From the NCBI GenBank assembly GCA_900554995.1, contig USJJ01000016.1, positions 1 to 12,270 on the forward strand: DNA of 12,270 bases. Reading direction: 5' to 3'. The notes beneath the pieces were generated by a model. The model was not told the origin of the DNA. It made no database searches and saw only the letters and a list, made by a program, of their open reading frames with translations. This stretch comes from an uncultured Ruminococcus sp. Its GTDB lineage: Bacteria; Bacillota; Clostridia; Oscillospirales; Acutalibacteraceae. Below are positions 5,632 to 12,270 of this stretch, piece by piece (within the stretch, counting starts at the first letter, position 1; the number at the start of each line of letters is the position of its first letter). A program made the position numbers and the translations under genes.

Positions 5632-6738
5632 ATGAGTAAGAAAAAGAAGGTTTCGACAGATCCGAATGCAGAGGTTGTCGAGACAAAGAAGAAAAAAGCA
5701 AAGAAAGAGAAAACTCCGATGGATATTGATTCAAAGAAGACTCTCTTTAAGTGTATCACAGCGCTTGTTTGTGTTATTGCGATCTGCGTAGCGGCGGTTC
5801 TCAATACAGGCAAGATGTGCGATGCTGCTAAGAAAGCGGCAGAGCAGAAGGGCGGCGCTTCGGCATCCGACGCTATGGGCGATGAGGTCGATAACGGAGA
5901 TATCGGCGAGGTTCCGACAGACGCTAACGGTGAGGTTCCGACCGATGCTAACGGCGAAACCCCGACAGACGCTAACGGCGAAACTCCAGCAGATGCCAAC
6001 TCCGGCAGCGGTTCGGCAAGTACAGGCGGTTCAAGTGCTGCTCCGTCAAAGACAAAAGCTAACAGCGGTTCTTCCGTCCCGACAGGCACAGCTCAGATCG
6101 TAAGCTACTATAACACGGCTACGGCTAAGGTTGCTTCTAAGAAGGCTGCTTTCAATAAGACAAGAACAACAACTGAGAAGTCATACAATGCAGGCGCATC
6201 TCTTAAGGCTTCGAAGGATATCGTCTATAAGTTTATGGGTGTAGGCGATTCAAATAAATTTACAAAGTCCGTTACATCGGCAGATGCCGGCAGCTATCAT
6301 AAGTATTTCAAAGCATCCAAGCTCACAGCTTCCGATGTTACAAGCGCAACCTGCGTAAAGAACGGCAACAACTACACGATCACACTTAAGATCAAGAACG
6401 GCTCAAGCAAAGTTACATCCGGTAAGGTTGTTTCTTCCAACAATGCTCCTCTTGACAGAAGCGGTCTTGCTTGCGGCGATCATGATAAGGATTACTGGGA
6501 TCACAAGACAGCCGAGAACGTTATGTCGGCTATCTCTCAGGTTCCGCTTTGCGGCAAGGCAAATATTTCCGAGAGTTACAGCAACGCTGTTATCAAAGCA
6601 GTTGTAAATGCTTCAACAGGCAACCTTGTTTCTCTCAACGCAAAGTTCGACTTCAAGTTTGAGCTTTCGAGCGTTATGGGTTCTTCGGGTACAGCCGTTG
6701 CTTCATCTGTTGTTAATATGACAGGCTTCAAAATGTAA
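5632..6738 (+). CDS. Uncharacterised membrane-anchored surface protein with octapeptide repeats
   Basis: I chose ATG 5632 (368 residues) because GAAAGGGG precedes it with an 8-base gap; the in-frame ATG at 5608 has no ribosome site. Order of parts, numbered from 5632: a Lys-rich cytoplasmic tail (about 1-36); one membrane segment LFKCITALVCVIAICVAAVL (about 38-57) with positive residues before it, so N-in, C-out; a short acidic stretch; four tandem octads GE(V/T)P(T/A)DAN (about 92-123); a Ser/Gly/Thr-rich linker; and a C-terminal domain of about 230 residues. That domain contains IVSYYNTATAKV, FMGVGDS, LDRSGL, a DYWDHKTAENV block and VVNASTGNLVSL. I do not recognise the family. The 3' fragment at 200-721 is a clear homologue. 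No LPXTG motif, catalytic triad or Cys-rich domain is visible. A sensory, adhesive or ligand-binding role outside the cell is inference only. Confidence 0.85.
   Translation: MSKKKKVSTDPNAEVVETKKKKAKKEKTPMDIDSKKTLFKCITALVCVIAICVAAVLNTGKMCDAAKKAAEQKGGASASDAMGDEVDNGDIGEVPTDANGEVPTDANGETPTDANGETPADANSGSGSASTGGSSAAPSKTKANSGSSVPTGTAQIVSYYNTATAKVASKKAAFNKTRTTTEKSYNAGASLKASKDIVYKFMGVGDSNKFTKSVTSADAGSYHKYFKASKLTASDVTSATCVKNGNNYTITLKIKNGSSKVTSGKVVSSNNAPLDRSGLACGDHDKDYWDHKTAENVMSAISQVPLCGKANISESYSNAVIKAVVNASTGNLVSLNAKFDFKFELSSVMGSSGTAVASSVVNMTGFKM
5905..6000 (+). repeat. Four tandem 24-bp in-frame repeats
   Basis: Four adjacent 24-base units encode GEVPTDAN, GEVPTDAN, GETPTDAN and GETPADAN. The units differ mainly at third codon positions and a few first positions, so the peptide is conserved more than the DNA. 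They form an acidic, Pro-containing stalk between membrane segment and outer domain. Confidence 0.9.
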
Positions 6739-6756
6739 CGGAAATACATAAAATTT

Positions 6757-6791
6757 TCACCGTCCGTCGGTATAACGCCAACGGACGGTGA
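6757..6791. terminator. Bidirectional terminator between converging genes
   Basis: TCACCGTCCGT (6757-6767) pairs perfectly with ACGGACGGTGA (6781-6791), with partial further pairing inside the loop. On the plus strand it is followed by T6; on the minus strand the exit reads AAATTTTATG. It sits between the stop of the surface protein gene (6738) and the stop of the rhamnose isomerase gene (6810) and should end both. Confidence 0.82.
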
Positions 6792-6809
6792 TTTTTTATT
6801 CTAAAGTTT

Positions 6810-8054
6810 TTATCTTACGGAAAGTACGCCCTTTTCGTATTTCTCAATCTCGTCAAGCCACGAGGAGTCGGGGATGATTCCGTTACGGCTGCAATATTCT
6901 GCCCAGACATCGTTGAATGGGAAGAATTTGAGCTCCTCCTGAGTTGCAAGCAGCTTCGTGAAGTTGCTCTCGTCCTGGAGCTTAGCGAGTTTCTTATGCG
7001 GAGTGAGCAGAGCGCAAAGAAGGGCTTTCTGAACGTTTCTCAGACCGATTACCCAAGCGGCAATGCGGTTGATTGAGGCGTCAAAATAGTCGGTTGCGAT
7101 GAACACACGGTCAAGTGCGTCGTGAGCGACGATTTCCTTTGCAATTTCCTTTGTCTCGTCATCGAAGAGGACTACGTGGTCGCTGTCCCAGCGGACGGGA
7201 CGTGTGATATGAAGCGCAATTTTTTCGTTGAAAAGAAGAAGCGAGGATATTTTATCGGAAACGACCTCTGTCGGGTGATAGTGACCGTTATCCATAAGCG
7301 GAGTAATTCCCTTGTAGTTTACATAGGAAAGGGCAAATTCGGCTGAACCTACGGTGTAGGATTCAAGTCCGATGCCGAAAACCTTTGATTCAAGGGTTAT
7401 ATAAACCTTGCTCTTGTCATACGGAACGGAAAGAATCTCGTCGAGCGATTTTTTGAATCTTGCTCTCGGTGCAAGTCGGTCGGCGGGGATATCCTTGTAG
7501 CCGTCGGGAATCCATATGTTCATAACGCAGGGAATGCCGGTTTCGTTGGCAAAGTATTCTGCAATTTTGAGGCAAGCCTTGCCGTGGTTAACCCAGAATG
7601 TACGAACCTCTTCGTCGGGTGAGGAAAGGGTGAGATTATCCTTGACCATCGGGTGAGAGAAGAATGTCGGATTGAAGTCTATGCCGATTCCTCTTTTCTT
7701 GGCAAACTTTACCCATTTTTCAAAGTGCTTCGGTTCGATCTTATCTCTGTCGGCAAACTCTCCGTTCTCAAAGATCGCATAGCTTGCGTGAAGATTGAGT
7801 TTCTTCTTGCCGGGAACAAGTGAAAATGCCTTGTCGATATCAGCCATAAGCTCCTCGGGGGTTGTCGCCTTGCCGGGATAATTGCCCGTAGTCTGAATGC
7901 CGCCCGAAAGCGCCTGCTTTGAGTCAAAGCCCGTTACGTCGTCGCCCTGCCAGCAGTGAACCGAAACGGGAATATTTGCAAGTTTTTCAATAACTTTTTC
8001 GGTGTCAATACCTATCTCGGCATATTTTGCCTTTGCATATTCATAGCGTGTCAT
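6810..8054 (-). CDS. rhaA: L-rhamnose isomerase
   Basis: A 414-residue cytoplasmic enzyme that interconverts L-rhamnose and L-rhamnulose, the first step of rhamnose breakdown; its length is normal for the family. Family blocks include SVHCWQGDDVTGF near the N-terminus, GIDFNPTFFSHP, PLMDNGHYHPTE and RPVRWDSDHVV. The metal and catalytic residues I recall for the E. coli enzyme (Glu234, Asp267, His270, His294, Asp302, Asp304, Asp334) all appear here at a constant offset of 12: Glu222, Asp255, His258, His282, Asp290, Asp292, Asp322. The active site is therefore complete. GGAGGA precedes the ATG. It follows the sugar symporter by 13 bases in one operon and ends at the shared terminator. No rhamnulokinase, aldolase or rha regulator is in the window. 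Activity on related aldoses cannot be excluded. Confidence 0.95.
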   Translation of the reverse strand: MTRYEYAKAKYAEIGIDTEKVIEKLANIPVSVHCWQGDDVTGFDSKQALSGGIQTTGNYPGKATTPEELMADIDKAFSLVPGKKKLNLHASYAIFENGEFADRDKIEPKHFEKWVKFAKKRGIGIDFNPTFFSHPMVKDNLTLSSPDEEVRTFWVNHGKACLKIAEYFANETGIPCVMNIWIPDGYKDIPADRLAPRARFKKSLDEILSVPYDKSKVYITLESKVFGIGLESYTVGSAEFALSYVNYKGITPLMDNGHYHPTEVVSDKISSLLLFNEKIALHITRPVRWDSDHVVLFDDETKEIAKEIVAHDALDRVFIATDYFDASINRIAAWVIGLRNVQKALLCALLTPHKKLAKLQDESNFTKLLATQEELKFFPFNDVWAEYCSRNGIIPDSSWLDEIEKYEKGVLSVR

Positions 8055-8067
8055 ATTGATTCCTCCG

Positions 8068-9618
8068 TTACTCTATATTTACTTTTGTAAGATCGGCAAG
8101 CTCTTCGGGAATTTCGGCTTTTCCTATCCACATATTGCCCCATTCCTGACCTGCAATGTCCTCACAAATTTTCTTTTCATCATCTGAAAGCTCAACCTTG
8201 CCCGTCTCTTTTTTTTCGGCGATTGCTCTCTTGATAAGCTCGTGATCGCTCTTTGTCATCTTATAGCGATAAATTCCGATAATTGAGAGCAGGGCGAAAA
8301 TAATCGGCAGAATCGAGTAGGTGAATTTTATTCCGAACATACCCATTGTTGTCTGAACAGCACCCTCACCGGTATGGAAACCGAATGCAGCAAGAATGTA
8401 TCCCGTCAGAGCTGCCATAAAGCCGTTGATCGTTTTCTTGATAAGTGACGAAAAAGTTGAAATAACGCCCTCACGGCGGCGGCCGGTTATAAGCTCATCA
8501 ACGTCGGTAACATCGGGCTGGGTATTTGTGCCGACAAAGCCGACTCCCGAGAAGCCGAAACAGTAGAGAACCGATGCGAGATAAAGAACCCACGACGGTG
8601 TGCTCTCGTTGACGAAGAGCGAAATCGCAAGACCGACTATCATTATCGGTCCGAGCAGCTTTCCGCAGAGCTGTTTGCCGTATTTCATCGTCAGAGCATA
8701 GTTGATCGGGAATCCTGATGCCTCCGCAACGCCTGCAACTGTGTTGAGAATATTATATTTGTTCCAACGCTTTGCGGCATGCTTTATGAAATACTGGTTC
8801 GAGTTGTTGTAAAAGCCCTTTGAGATAGAATAGAAGGTGCTGAGAGCGAAATACTGTCTGAAAGATTTGTTTTTGAAAACGAGCTTGTACTCGTTAAGCA
8901 TATTGTAGAGGTTTACCGGGGGAACAACGATATCTCTCGAATCCTTTTCCTTTGAGGAGAAGAACGTTATCAGCAGGGGAAGGGAGAAGAAGAGCGCAAG
9001 GACAAGACCCATAAAAAGAAATTTGCTTCTGATTTCCGGGGTTGAATCGAGGGTCTTGACATCGGTGAAGCCGAGAACTGCAGAAACAAGCACGAAAGAT
9101 GAGACCATACCGACTGAATTGAATATGTATTCAACCGATTTGTACTGGGTTCTGAGTGAATACTCGGGTGCAATTTCCGGCAGCATGGCCGTATACGGAA
9201 CGCAGACAAGTGTGTATGCCGTGTTGAAAAGCATATATGCGCAGGTGTAGTATACGGTTATTACATTTGTGCTGACAATCTGCGAAAGTCCGAACGAGTT
9301 CCACAGGAGAAAATACGATATAAATATCGGGACAACACCCCAGATAAGATAGCGGCGGTGCTTGCCGAATCGTGAACGTGTGCGGTCGGTTATGAGTCCC
9401 ATTGCGGGATCGGTTATCGCATCCCAGATGTGAGCGAAGGCAAAGACCCAACCCGCCTGCTTTGTGTTGAGACCCTCAACCTCAGTCAGATATGACATAA
9501 AGAAAAGGCTGATTATATAGGTCGATCCGCCGAAAAGGATATTTGCGGCGTTGTAACCAAGCATAGGGCGTAGCTGCGTCCAAAAATTATTCAGGCTGAT
9601 TTTCCTTTTAAGAGCCAA
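8068..9618 (-). CDS. GPH-family (MelB-like) sugar:cation symporter, probably for L-rhamnose
   Basis: A 516-residue, roughly 12-helix major facilitator of the glycoside-pentoside-hexuronide:cation symporter family. The diagnostic block is WDAITDPAMG (from Trp65) followed by DRTRSRFGKHRRYL; Asp66 and Asp70 match the positions of the cation-site Asp55 and Asp59 of E. coli MelB, while Thr69 stands where MelB has Asn58. The C-terminus has a charged cytoplasmic tail (about residues 465-516), longer than in MelB. It would import sugar with Na+ or H+. The rhamnose assignment rests only on the isomerase gene 13 bases downstream. The start is TTG at 9618, with GGGGGA six bases before it; no better start is near. 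A promoter at 9654-9682 drives the pair. Confidence 0.88.
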   Translation of the reverse strand: MALKRKISLNNFWTQLRPMLGYNAANILFGGSTYIISLFFMSYLTEVEGLNTKQAGWVFAFAHIWDAITDPAMGLITDRTRSRFGKHRRYLIWGVVPIFISYFLLWNSFGLSQIVSTNVITVYYTCAYMLFNTAYTLVCVPYTAMLPEIAPEYSLRTQYKSVEYIFNSVGMVSSFVLVSAVLGFTDVKTLDSTPEIRSKFLFMGLVLALFFSLPLLITFFSSKEKDSRDIVVPPVNLYNMLNEYKLVFKNKSFRQYFALSTFYSISKGFYNNSNQYFIKHAAKRWNKYNILNTVAGVAEASGFPINYALTMKYGKQLCGKLLGPIMIVGLAISLFVNESTPSWVLYLASVLYCFGFSGVGFVGTNTQPDVTDVDELITGRRREGVISTFSSLIKKTINGFMAALTGYILAAFGFHTGEGAVQTTMGMFGIKFTYSILPIIFALLSIIGIYRYKMTKSDHELIKRAIAEKKETGKVELSDDEKKICEDIAGQEWGNMWIGKAEIPEELADLTKVNIE

Positions 9619-9653
9619 ATGAAATCCCCCAATATACTAATGTTCTGTCGGTT

Positions 9654-9682
9654 ATTGTACCATAGAGAAAGAAAAATTACAA
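9654..9682 (-). promoter_or_regulatory. Promoter of the symporter-rhaA operon
   Basis: On the minus strand, TTGTAA (9682-9677; 4 of 6 to TTGACA), a 17-base spacer and TACAAT (9659-9654; 5 of 6 to TATAAT), about 36 bases before the TTG start. I saw no convincing palindromic operator or cre site around it. Confidence 0.6.
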
Positions 9683-9728
9683 TAAAAACAGAGCGATTAG
9701 CTCTTAAAAATTATTAATCATACAAAAT

Positions 9729-9767
9729 AACCGCCGATGACGGATAAATGTTCCGTTACCGACGGTT
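9729..9767 (-). terminator. Terminator of the rnf operon
   Basis: A 16-position stem, 9729-9744 with 9752-9767, around a 7-base loop, 15 bases after the rnfB stop. Read on the minus strand two of the imperfect positions become G-U pairs and one is a C-A mismatch. The exit reads ATTTTGTAT, a modest T-run. The plus-strand form pairs less well, supporting use on the minus strand. Confidence 0.72.
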
Positions 9768-9781
9768 GATTTTATTTAGAT

Positions 9782-10585
9782 TCAGTCAAGCGTTATGAGA
9801 TTGATACACTTAACAGGACAAGCCTCGGTGCATTTGCCGCAGCCTGTGCACTTGTTGTAATCGACCTTGGCGCAGAAGTCCTTGACCTCAACTGCGCCGA
9901 ATTCGCACGCCTTAACGCACTTCATACAGCCGATACAGCCGTTTGAACATTCCTTGCGTGTGATTGCGCCCTTGTCGTGATTTACGCAAAGGTTTGCCGC
10001 CTTTGCCTCATGCAGAGGCATCATCTTAATTATGTGATTCGGGCAGGTTTTAAGGCACTGCTTACAGGCCTTACACATAACGGGGTTGACTCTTGCAACG
10101 CCGTCACAGATGTGAATTGCGTCATACTGACAGGCATTCATGCAGTCGCCGAGACCGATGCAGCCGTAGATACACTCCTTCGGACCGCCGAAAAGCTGCT
10201 TTGCCATTTCGCATGAGCTTACGCCGTTGTATTCCATCTTGGTTTCGGCTTTGCCGCAGAAGCCCTGACACATGACGACCGCCGCCATGGGAGCAACCGA
10301 GCCCGCCGAAAGTCCGGTAACCTCTGCGATAGCCTTGGAAGCATCATTTCCTCCGGGGGCGCAGAGAGCAGTGTTTGTTGTAATTCCCTTTGAAAGAGCC
10401 GCCGCATAGCCGTCACAACCGGAGAAGCCGCATGCGCCGCAGTTTGCACCGGGGAGACATTCACGGATTGCCTCCGCCTTCTTATCGACGGGAACAGCCA
10501 TAACGATGGAGGCAACTGCAAGTCCGAGACCCGCAATGAGTCCGATGACCGAAACGATCAGAATTGCTAAAACAATAGGATTCAT
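9782..10585 (-). CDS. rnfB: Rnf electron transport complex, ferredoxin-type subunit B
   Basis: A 267-residue iron-sulfur subunit that takes electrons from reduced ferredoxin into the Rnf complex. Residues 3-30 form the N-terminal membrane anchor. The [4Fe-4S] domain typical of RnfB follows, with Cys49, Cys52, Cys57 and Cys75 (GANCGACGFSGC). A Cys-rich middle region leads to several ferredoxin-like clusters: YGCIGLGDCMNAC, CKACKQCLKTCP, GCIGCMKCVKAC and CTGCGKCTEACP. This is longer than the ~190-residue E. coli RsxB, as usual in clostridia, reflecting extra clusters. AAGGAGG precedes ATG 10585 with a 7-base gap. It is the last gene of the G-E-A-B run, 12 bases after rnfA, and is followed by a terminator. 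Confidence 0.96.
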   Translation of the reverse strand: MNPIVLAILIVSVIGLIAGLGLAVASIVMAVPVDKKAEAIRECLPGANCGACGFSGCDGYAAALSKGITTNTALCAPGGNDASKAIAEVTGLSAGSVAPMAAVVMCQGFCGKAETKMEYNGVSSCEMAKQLFGGPKECIYGCIGLGDCMNACQYDAIHICDGVARVNPVMCKACKQCLKTCPNHIIKMMPLHEAKAANLCVNHDKGAITRKECSNGCIGCMKCVKACEFGAVEVKDFCAKVDYNKCTGCGKCTEACPVKCINLITLD

Positions 10586-10597
10586 ATTCGCGCCTCC

Positions 10598-11197
10598 TTA
10601 TGCAAAGATCTTGTCAACAACGCCTGCGAAGCCCAAGAACGAAAGGGAAACAAGCGAAGCGGCAACAAGTGTGATGGGCAGACCTTTAAGGAATTTCGGA
10701 ATGTCGCAGGATTCGAGTCTTGAACGAACGCCTGCAAACATAATCATGGCGATCATAAATCCGACACCGCCGCCGATAGCACAGATAAGTGACTGCATAA
10801 AGTTGTAGCCGTTGTCAACGTTGAGTGTTACAACACCGAGAACCGCACAGTTCGTTGTGATAAGCGGAAGATAGATACCGAGCGCATTGTAAAGAGCCGG
10901 CATATACTTCTTGAGAATAATCTCAACCATCTGAACGAGTGCAGCGATGACGAGAATGAAAACGATAGTCTGAAGATATTCGAGATTATTGGCGACAAGC
11001 AGATACTTGTTTATAGGATATGTAACCGCTGTCGAAAGAGCCATAACGAAGATAACGGCAAGTGACATGCCGACCGCCGTATTCAGCTTCTTTGAAACGC
11101 CGAGGAACGGGCAGATGCCGAGAAATCGTGAAAGAACGAAGTTTTGAGTGAGAATCATTGTGAGCAATATGCTCAAAAGGCCTTTTGTCATTTCCAT
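10598..11197 (-). CDS. rnfA: Rnf electron transport complex, membrane subunit A
   Basis: A 199-residue integral membrane protein with six predicted helices. It carries the family's FLGICPFLGVSKKLN near the N-terminus and PLITTNCAVLGV in the middle. Cys29 and Cys117 in these blocks match the cysteines that, with the equivalent pair in RnfE, hold the intramembrane iron-sulfur centre in Rnf and Nqr structures. Its start overlaps the rnfE stop by one base (TAATG), with AAGGAGG about ten bases upstream inside rnfE, so translation is coupled. It forms part of the ion-translocating core. Confidence 0.96.
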   Translation of the reverse strand: MEMTKGLLSILLTMILTQNFVLSRFLGICPFLGVSKKLNTAVGMSLAVIFVMALSTAVTYPINKYLLVANNLEYLQTIVFILVIAALVQMVEIILKKYMPALYNALGIYLPLITTNCAVLGVVTLNVDNGYNFMQSLICAIGGGVGFMIAMIMFAGVRSRLESCDIPKFLKGLPITLVAASLVSLSFLGFAGVVDKIFA

Positions 11198-11943
11198 TAT
11201 GCTTCAGCCTCCTTCTTCTCTTCACAGCTCTCGTGAGTGTCTCTGATGGAGCAGGATTTAGCCATCGGGCAGTTTTCACAGCCGTGGAGTACAGCCTTGG
11301 GCTTGCCCTTTGACTCGGCAATTTTATTTGCAAGAGCCATTACCATGCCGAATACAAAGAATCCGCCGGGAGCGAGAATAAATATAAGCATCGGGTTTTC
11401 GTTTAGGAAGGGGATTGAGAAACCGTTGAAGCTGCCACCGATGAGGTCGCTGATTCCGTTGAGGAATGTGCCGGCACCGAGAATCTCACGGATGGTGCCC
11501 ATGACAAAGAGCGCGCCTGTGAAGCCGATTCCCATTCCGAGGCCGTCAACCGCCGAGGCGAGCACACCGTTTTTGCTTGCGAATGCTTCCGCTCTGCCGA
11601 GAATGATACAGTTAACAACGATAAGAGGAAGATAAACGCCGAGCTGTTCGTTGAGCACGGGGACAAAAGCCTTGACGAGCATCTGAACTATCGTAACAAA
11701 CGAAGCGATGATAACGATGTATGCCGGGATACGAACTTTCTGCGGAATAACCTTTCTCAAAGCCGAGATAACGATATTAGAACAGATGAGAACGATTGAA
11801 GCCGAAACACCCATACCGATTGCACTTGAAACTGAGGTCGTTGTGGCGAGGGTGGGGCAGGTGCCGAGAACAAGGCGAAGAACAGGGTTTTCAATGATAA
11901 AGCCCTTGGTAAGCTCTTTGCCTAAGGATTTCTTTTCAGCCAT
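11197..11943 (-). CDS. rnfE: Rnf electron transport complex, membrane subunit E, with a Cys-rich tail
   Basis: A 248-residue membrane protein homologous to RnfA in fold. The diagnostic blocks are LVLGTCPTLATTTS (Cys29) and PLIVVNCIILGRAEAFAS (Cys112), the two ligands of the intramembrane cluster shared with RnfA. After the last helix (about residues 180-205) there is a hydrophilic tail, GKPKAVLHGCENCPMAKSC and onward, with Cys222, Cys225, Cys231 and Cys240; E. coli RsxE, as I recall it, lacks this. GGAGGTG precedes the ATG, which shares one base with the rnfG stop (TGATG). Confidence 0.95.
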   Translation of the reverse strand: MAEKKSLGKELTKGFIIENPVLRLVLGTCPTLATTTSVSSAIGMGVSASIVLICSNIVISALRKVIPQKVRIPAYIVIIASFVTIVQMLVKAFVPVLNEQLGVYLPLIVVNCIILGRAEAFASKNGVLASAVDGLGMGIGFTGALFVMGTIREILGAGTFLNGISDLIGGSFNGFSIPFLNENPMLIFILAPGGFFVFGMVMALANKIAESKGKPKAVLHGCENCPMAKSCSIRDTHESCEEKKEAEA

Positions 11944-12270
11944 CAGTTAGCACCTCCGTTTTCTGTAATGGTTTTGTAGTTTGCGAGAGCCTCGTTGACT
12001 GCCGTTGTCACGGCGTTGGATGTAATCGTTGCGCCCGTAAGAGCGAGGATCTCGTTGCTGTCGTGATCGGCGCTGTTCTTGGCTACCTTGATTCCGTCAA
12101 CAAGGCCCTTGAATTGAGACTTGAAGGAATCTGTCTGAGCTTTCATACCAAGACCTGCAGTGTCGCTGATTGAGAGAATTTGAATTCCCGTAACCTTGCC
12201 TTCATTGTCAACGCCTGTCATAACAATAAGGTCGCCGCCGTAGCTCTTTGACGTTGTTGTGAAAACCATG
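11943..12270 (-). CDS. rnfG: Rnf electron transport complex, flavoprotein subunit G, C-terminal part
   Basis: A 108-residue C-terminal part that runs off the right edge; the Met near 12269 is internal. It shows the FMN-binding domain pattern GGDLIVMTGVDNEGKVTGI, a DTAGLGMKA block and the flavin attachment region ALTGATITSNAV. The Thr of TGAT is the expected site of the phosphoester-linked FMN added by ApbE. The usual consensus, Asp-x-x-Ser/Thr-Gly-Ala-Thr, has Leu in place of Asp here. The membrane anchor lies outside the window. RnfC and RnfD would be expected further upstream in the clostridial C-D-G-E-A-B order. Confidence 0.93.
   Translation of the reverse strand, partial: MVFTTTSKSYGGDLIVMTGVDNEGKVTGIQILSISDTAGLGMKAQTDSFKSQFKGLVDGIKVAKNSADHDSNEILALTGATITSNAVTTAVNEALANYKTITENGGAN

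Noticed and set aside
5905..6000. Tandem 24-bp repeats as a possible CRISPR array.
   Set aside because: The units are directly adjacent without spacers and code in frame.
5376..6089. Long minus-strand open frame with ASVGTSP-type repeats.
   Set aside because: The repetitiveness is the mirror of the octad repeats in the plus-strand surface gene, and it also runs through a terminator and promoter.

Overview
The window looks like a low-to-mid GC Clostridia chromosome, most like a gut Oscillospiraceae/Ruminococcus-type anaerobe. The reasons are strong AGGAGG-type ribosome sites with some TTG and GTG starts, an Rnf complex in G-E-A-B order, lipoprotein-based amino acid ABC uptake and a GPH-type sugar symporter. 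This assignment is inference; there is no rRNA or marker gene here. The first ~200 bases do not fit: by hand count they are about 70% GC, and the minus strand reads as part of chorismate synthase. At about 200-212 the sequence switches abruptly to the 3' half of an unrelated plus-strand gene. A chimeric contig end or a recombination junction is the likely cause.

Plus strand, left to right: the truncated 3' part of an uncharacterised secreted or surface protein; a hairpin; an ABCB-type exporter half-transporter; a YhcH/YjgK/YiaL-family protein; then a strong promoter and a polar amino acid ABC importer (lipoprotein, permease, ATPase). The importer's binding protein has its usual C-terminal segment placed at the N-terminus, an apparent circular permutation. 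Its ATPase is split by a one-base frameshift at an A6 run. A terminator and a fresh promoter lead into a complete membrane-anchored protein with a four-unit octapeptide repeat; its C-terminal domain is homologous to the truncated protein at the left edge.

Minus strand, in transcription order: the end of rnfG, then rnfE, rnfA and rnfB, closed by a terminator at 9729-9767; then a sigma-A-like promoter, a GPH-family sugar:cation symporter and L-rhamnose isomerase, closed by a hairpin at 6757-6791 that also serves the converging plus-strand gene.

Rnf couples ferredoxin:NAD+ oxidoreduction to an ion gradient, which is the kind of force a GPH symporter uses to import sugar. The symporter and isomerase together would take up L-rhamnose and convert it to L-rhamnulose; the kinase and aldolase are not in the window. 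No tRNA, rRNA, CRISPR array or transposase was seen. No gene-free stretch exceeds 300 bases.
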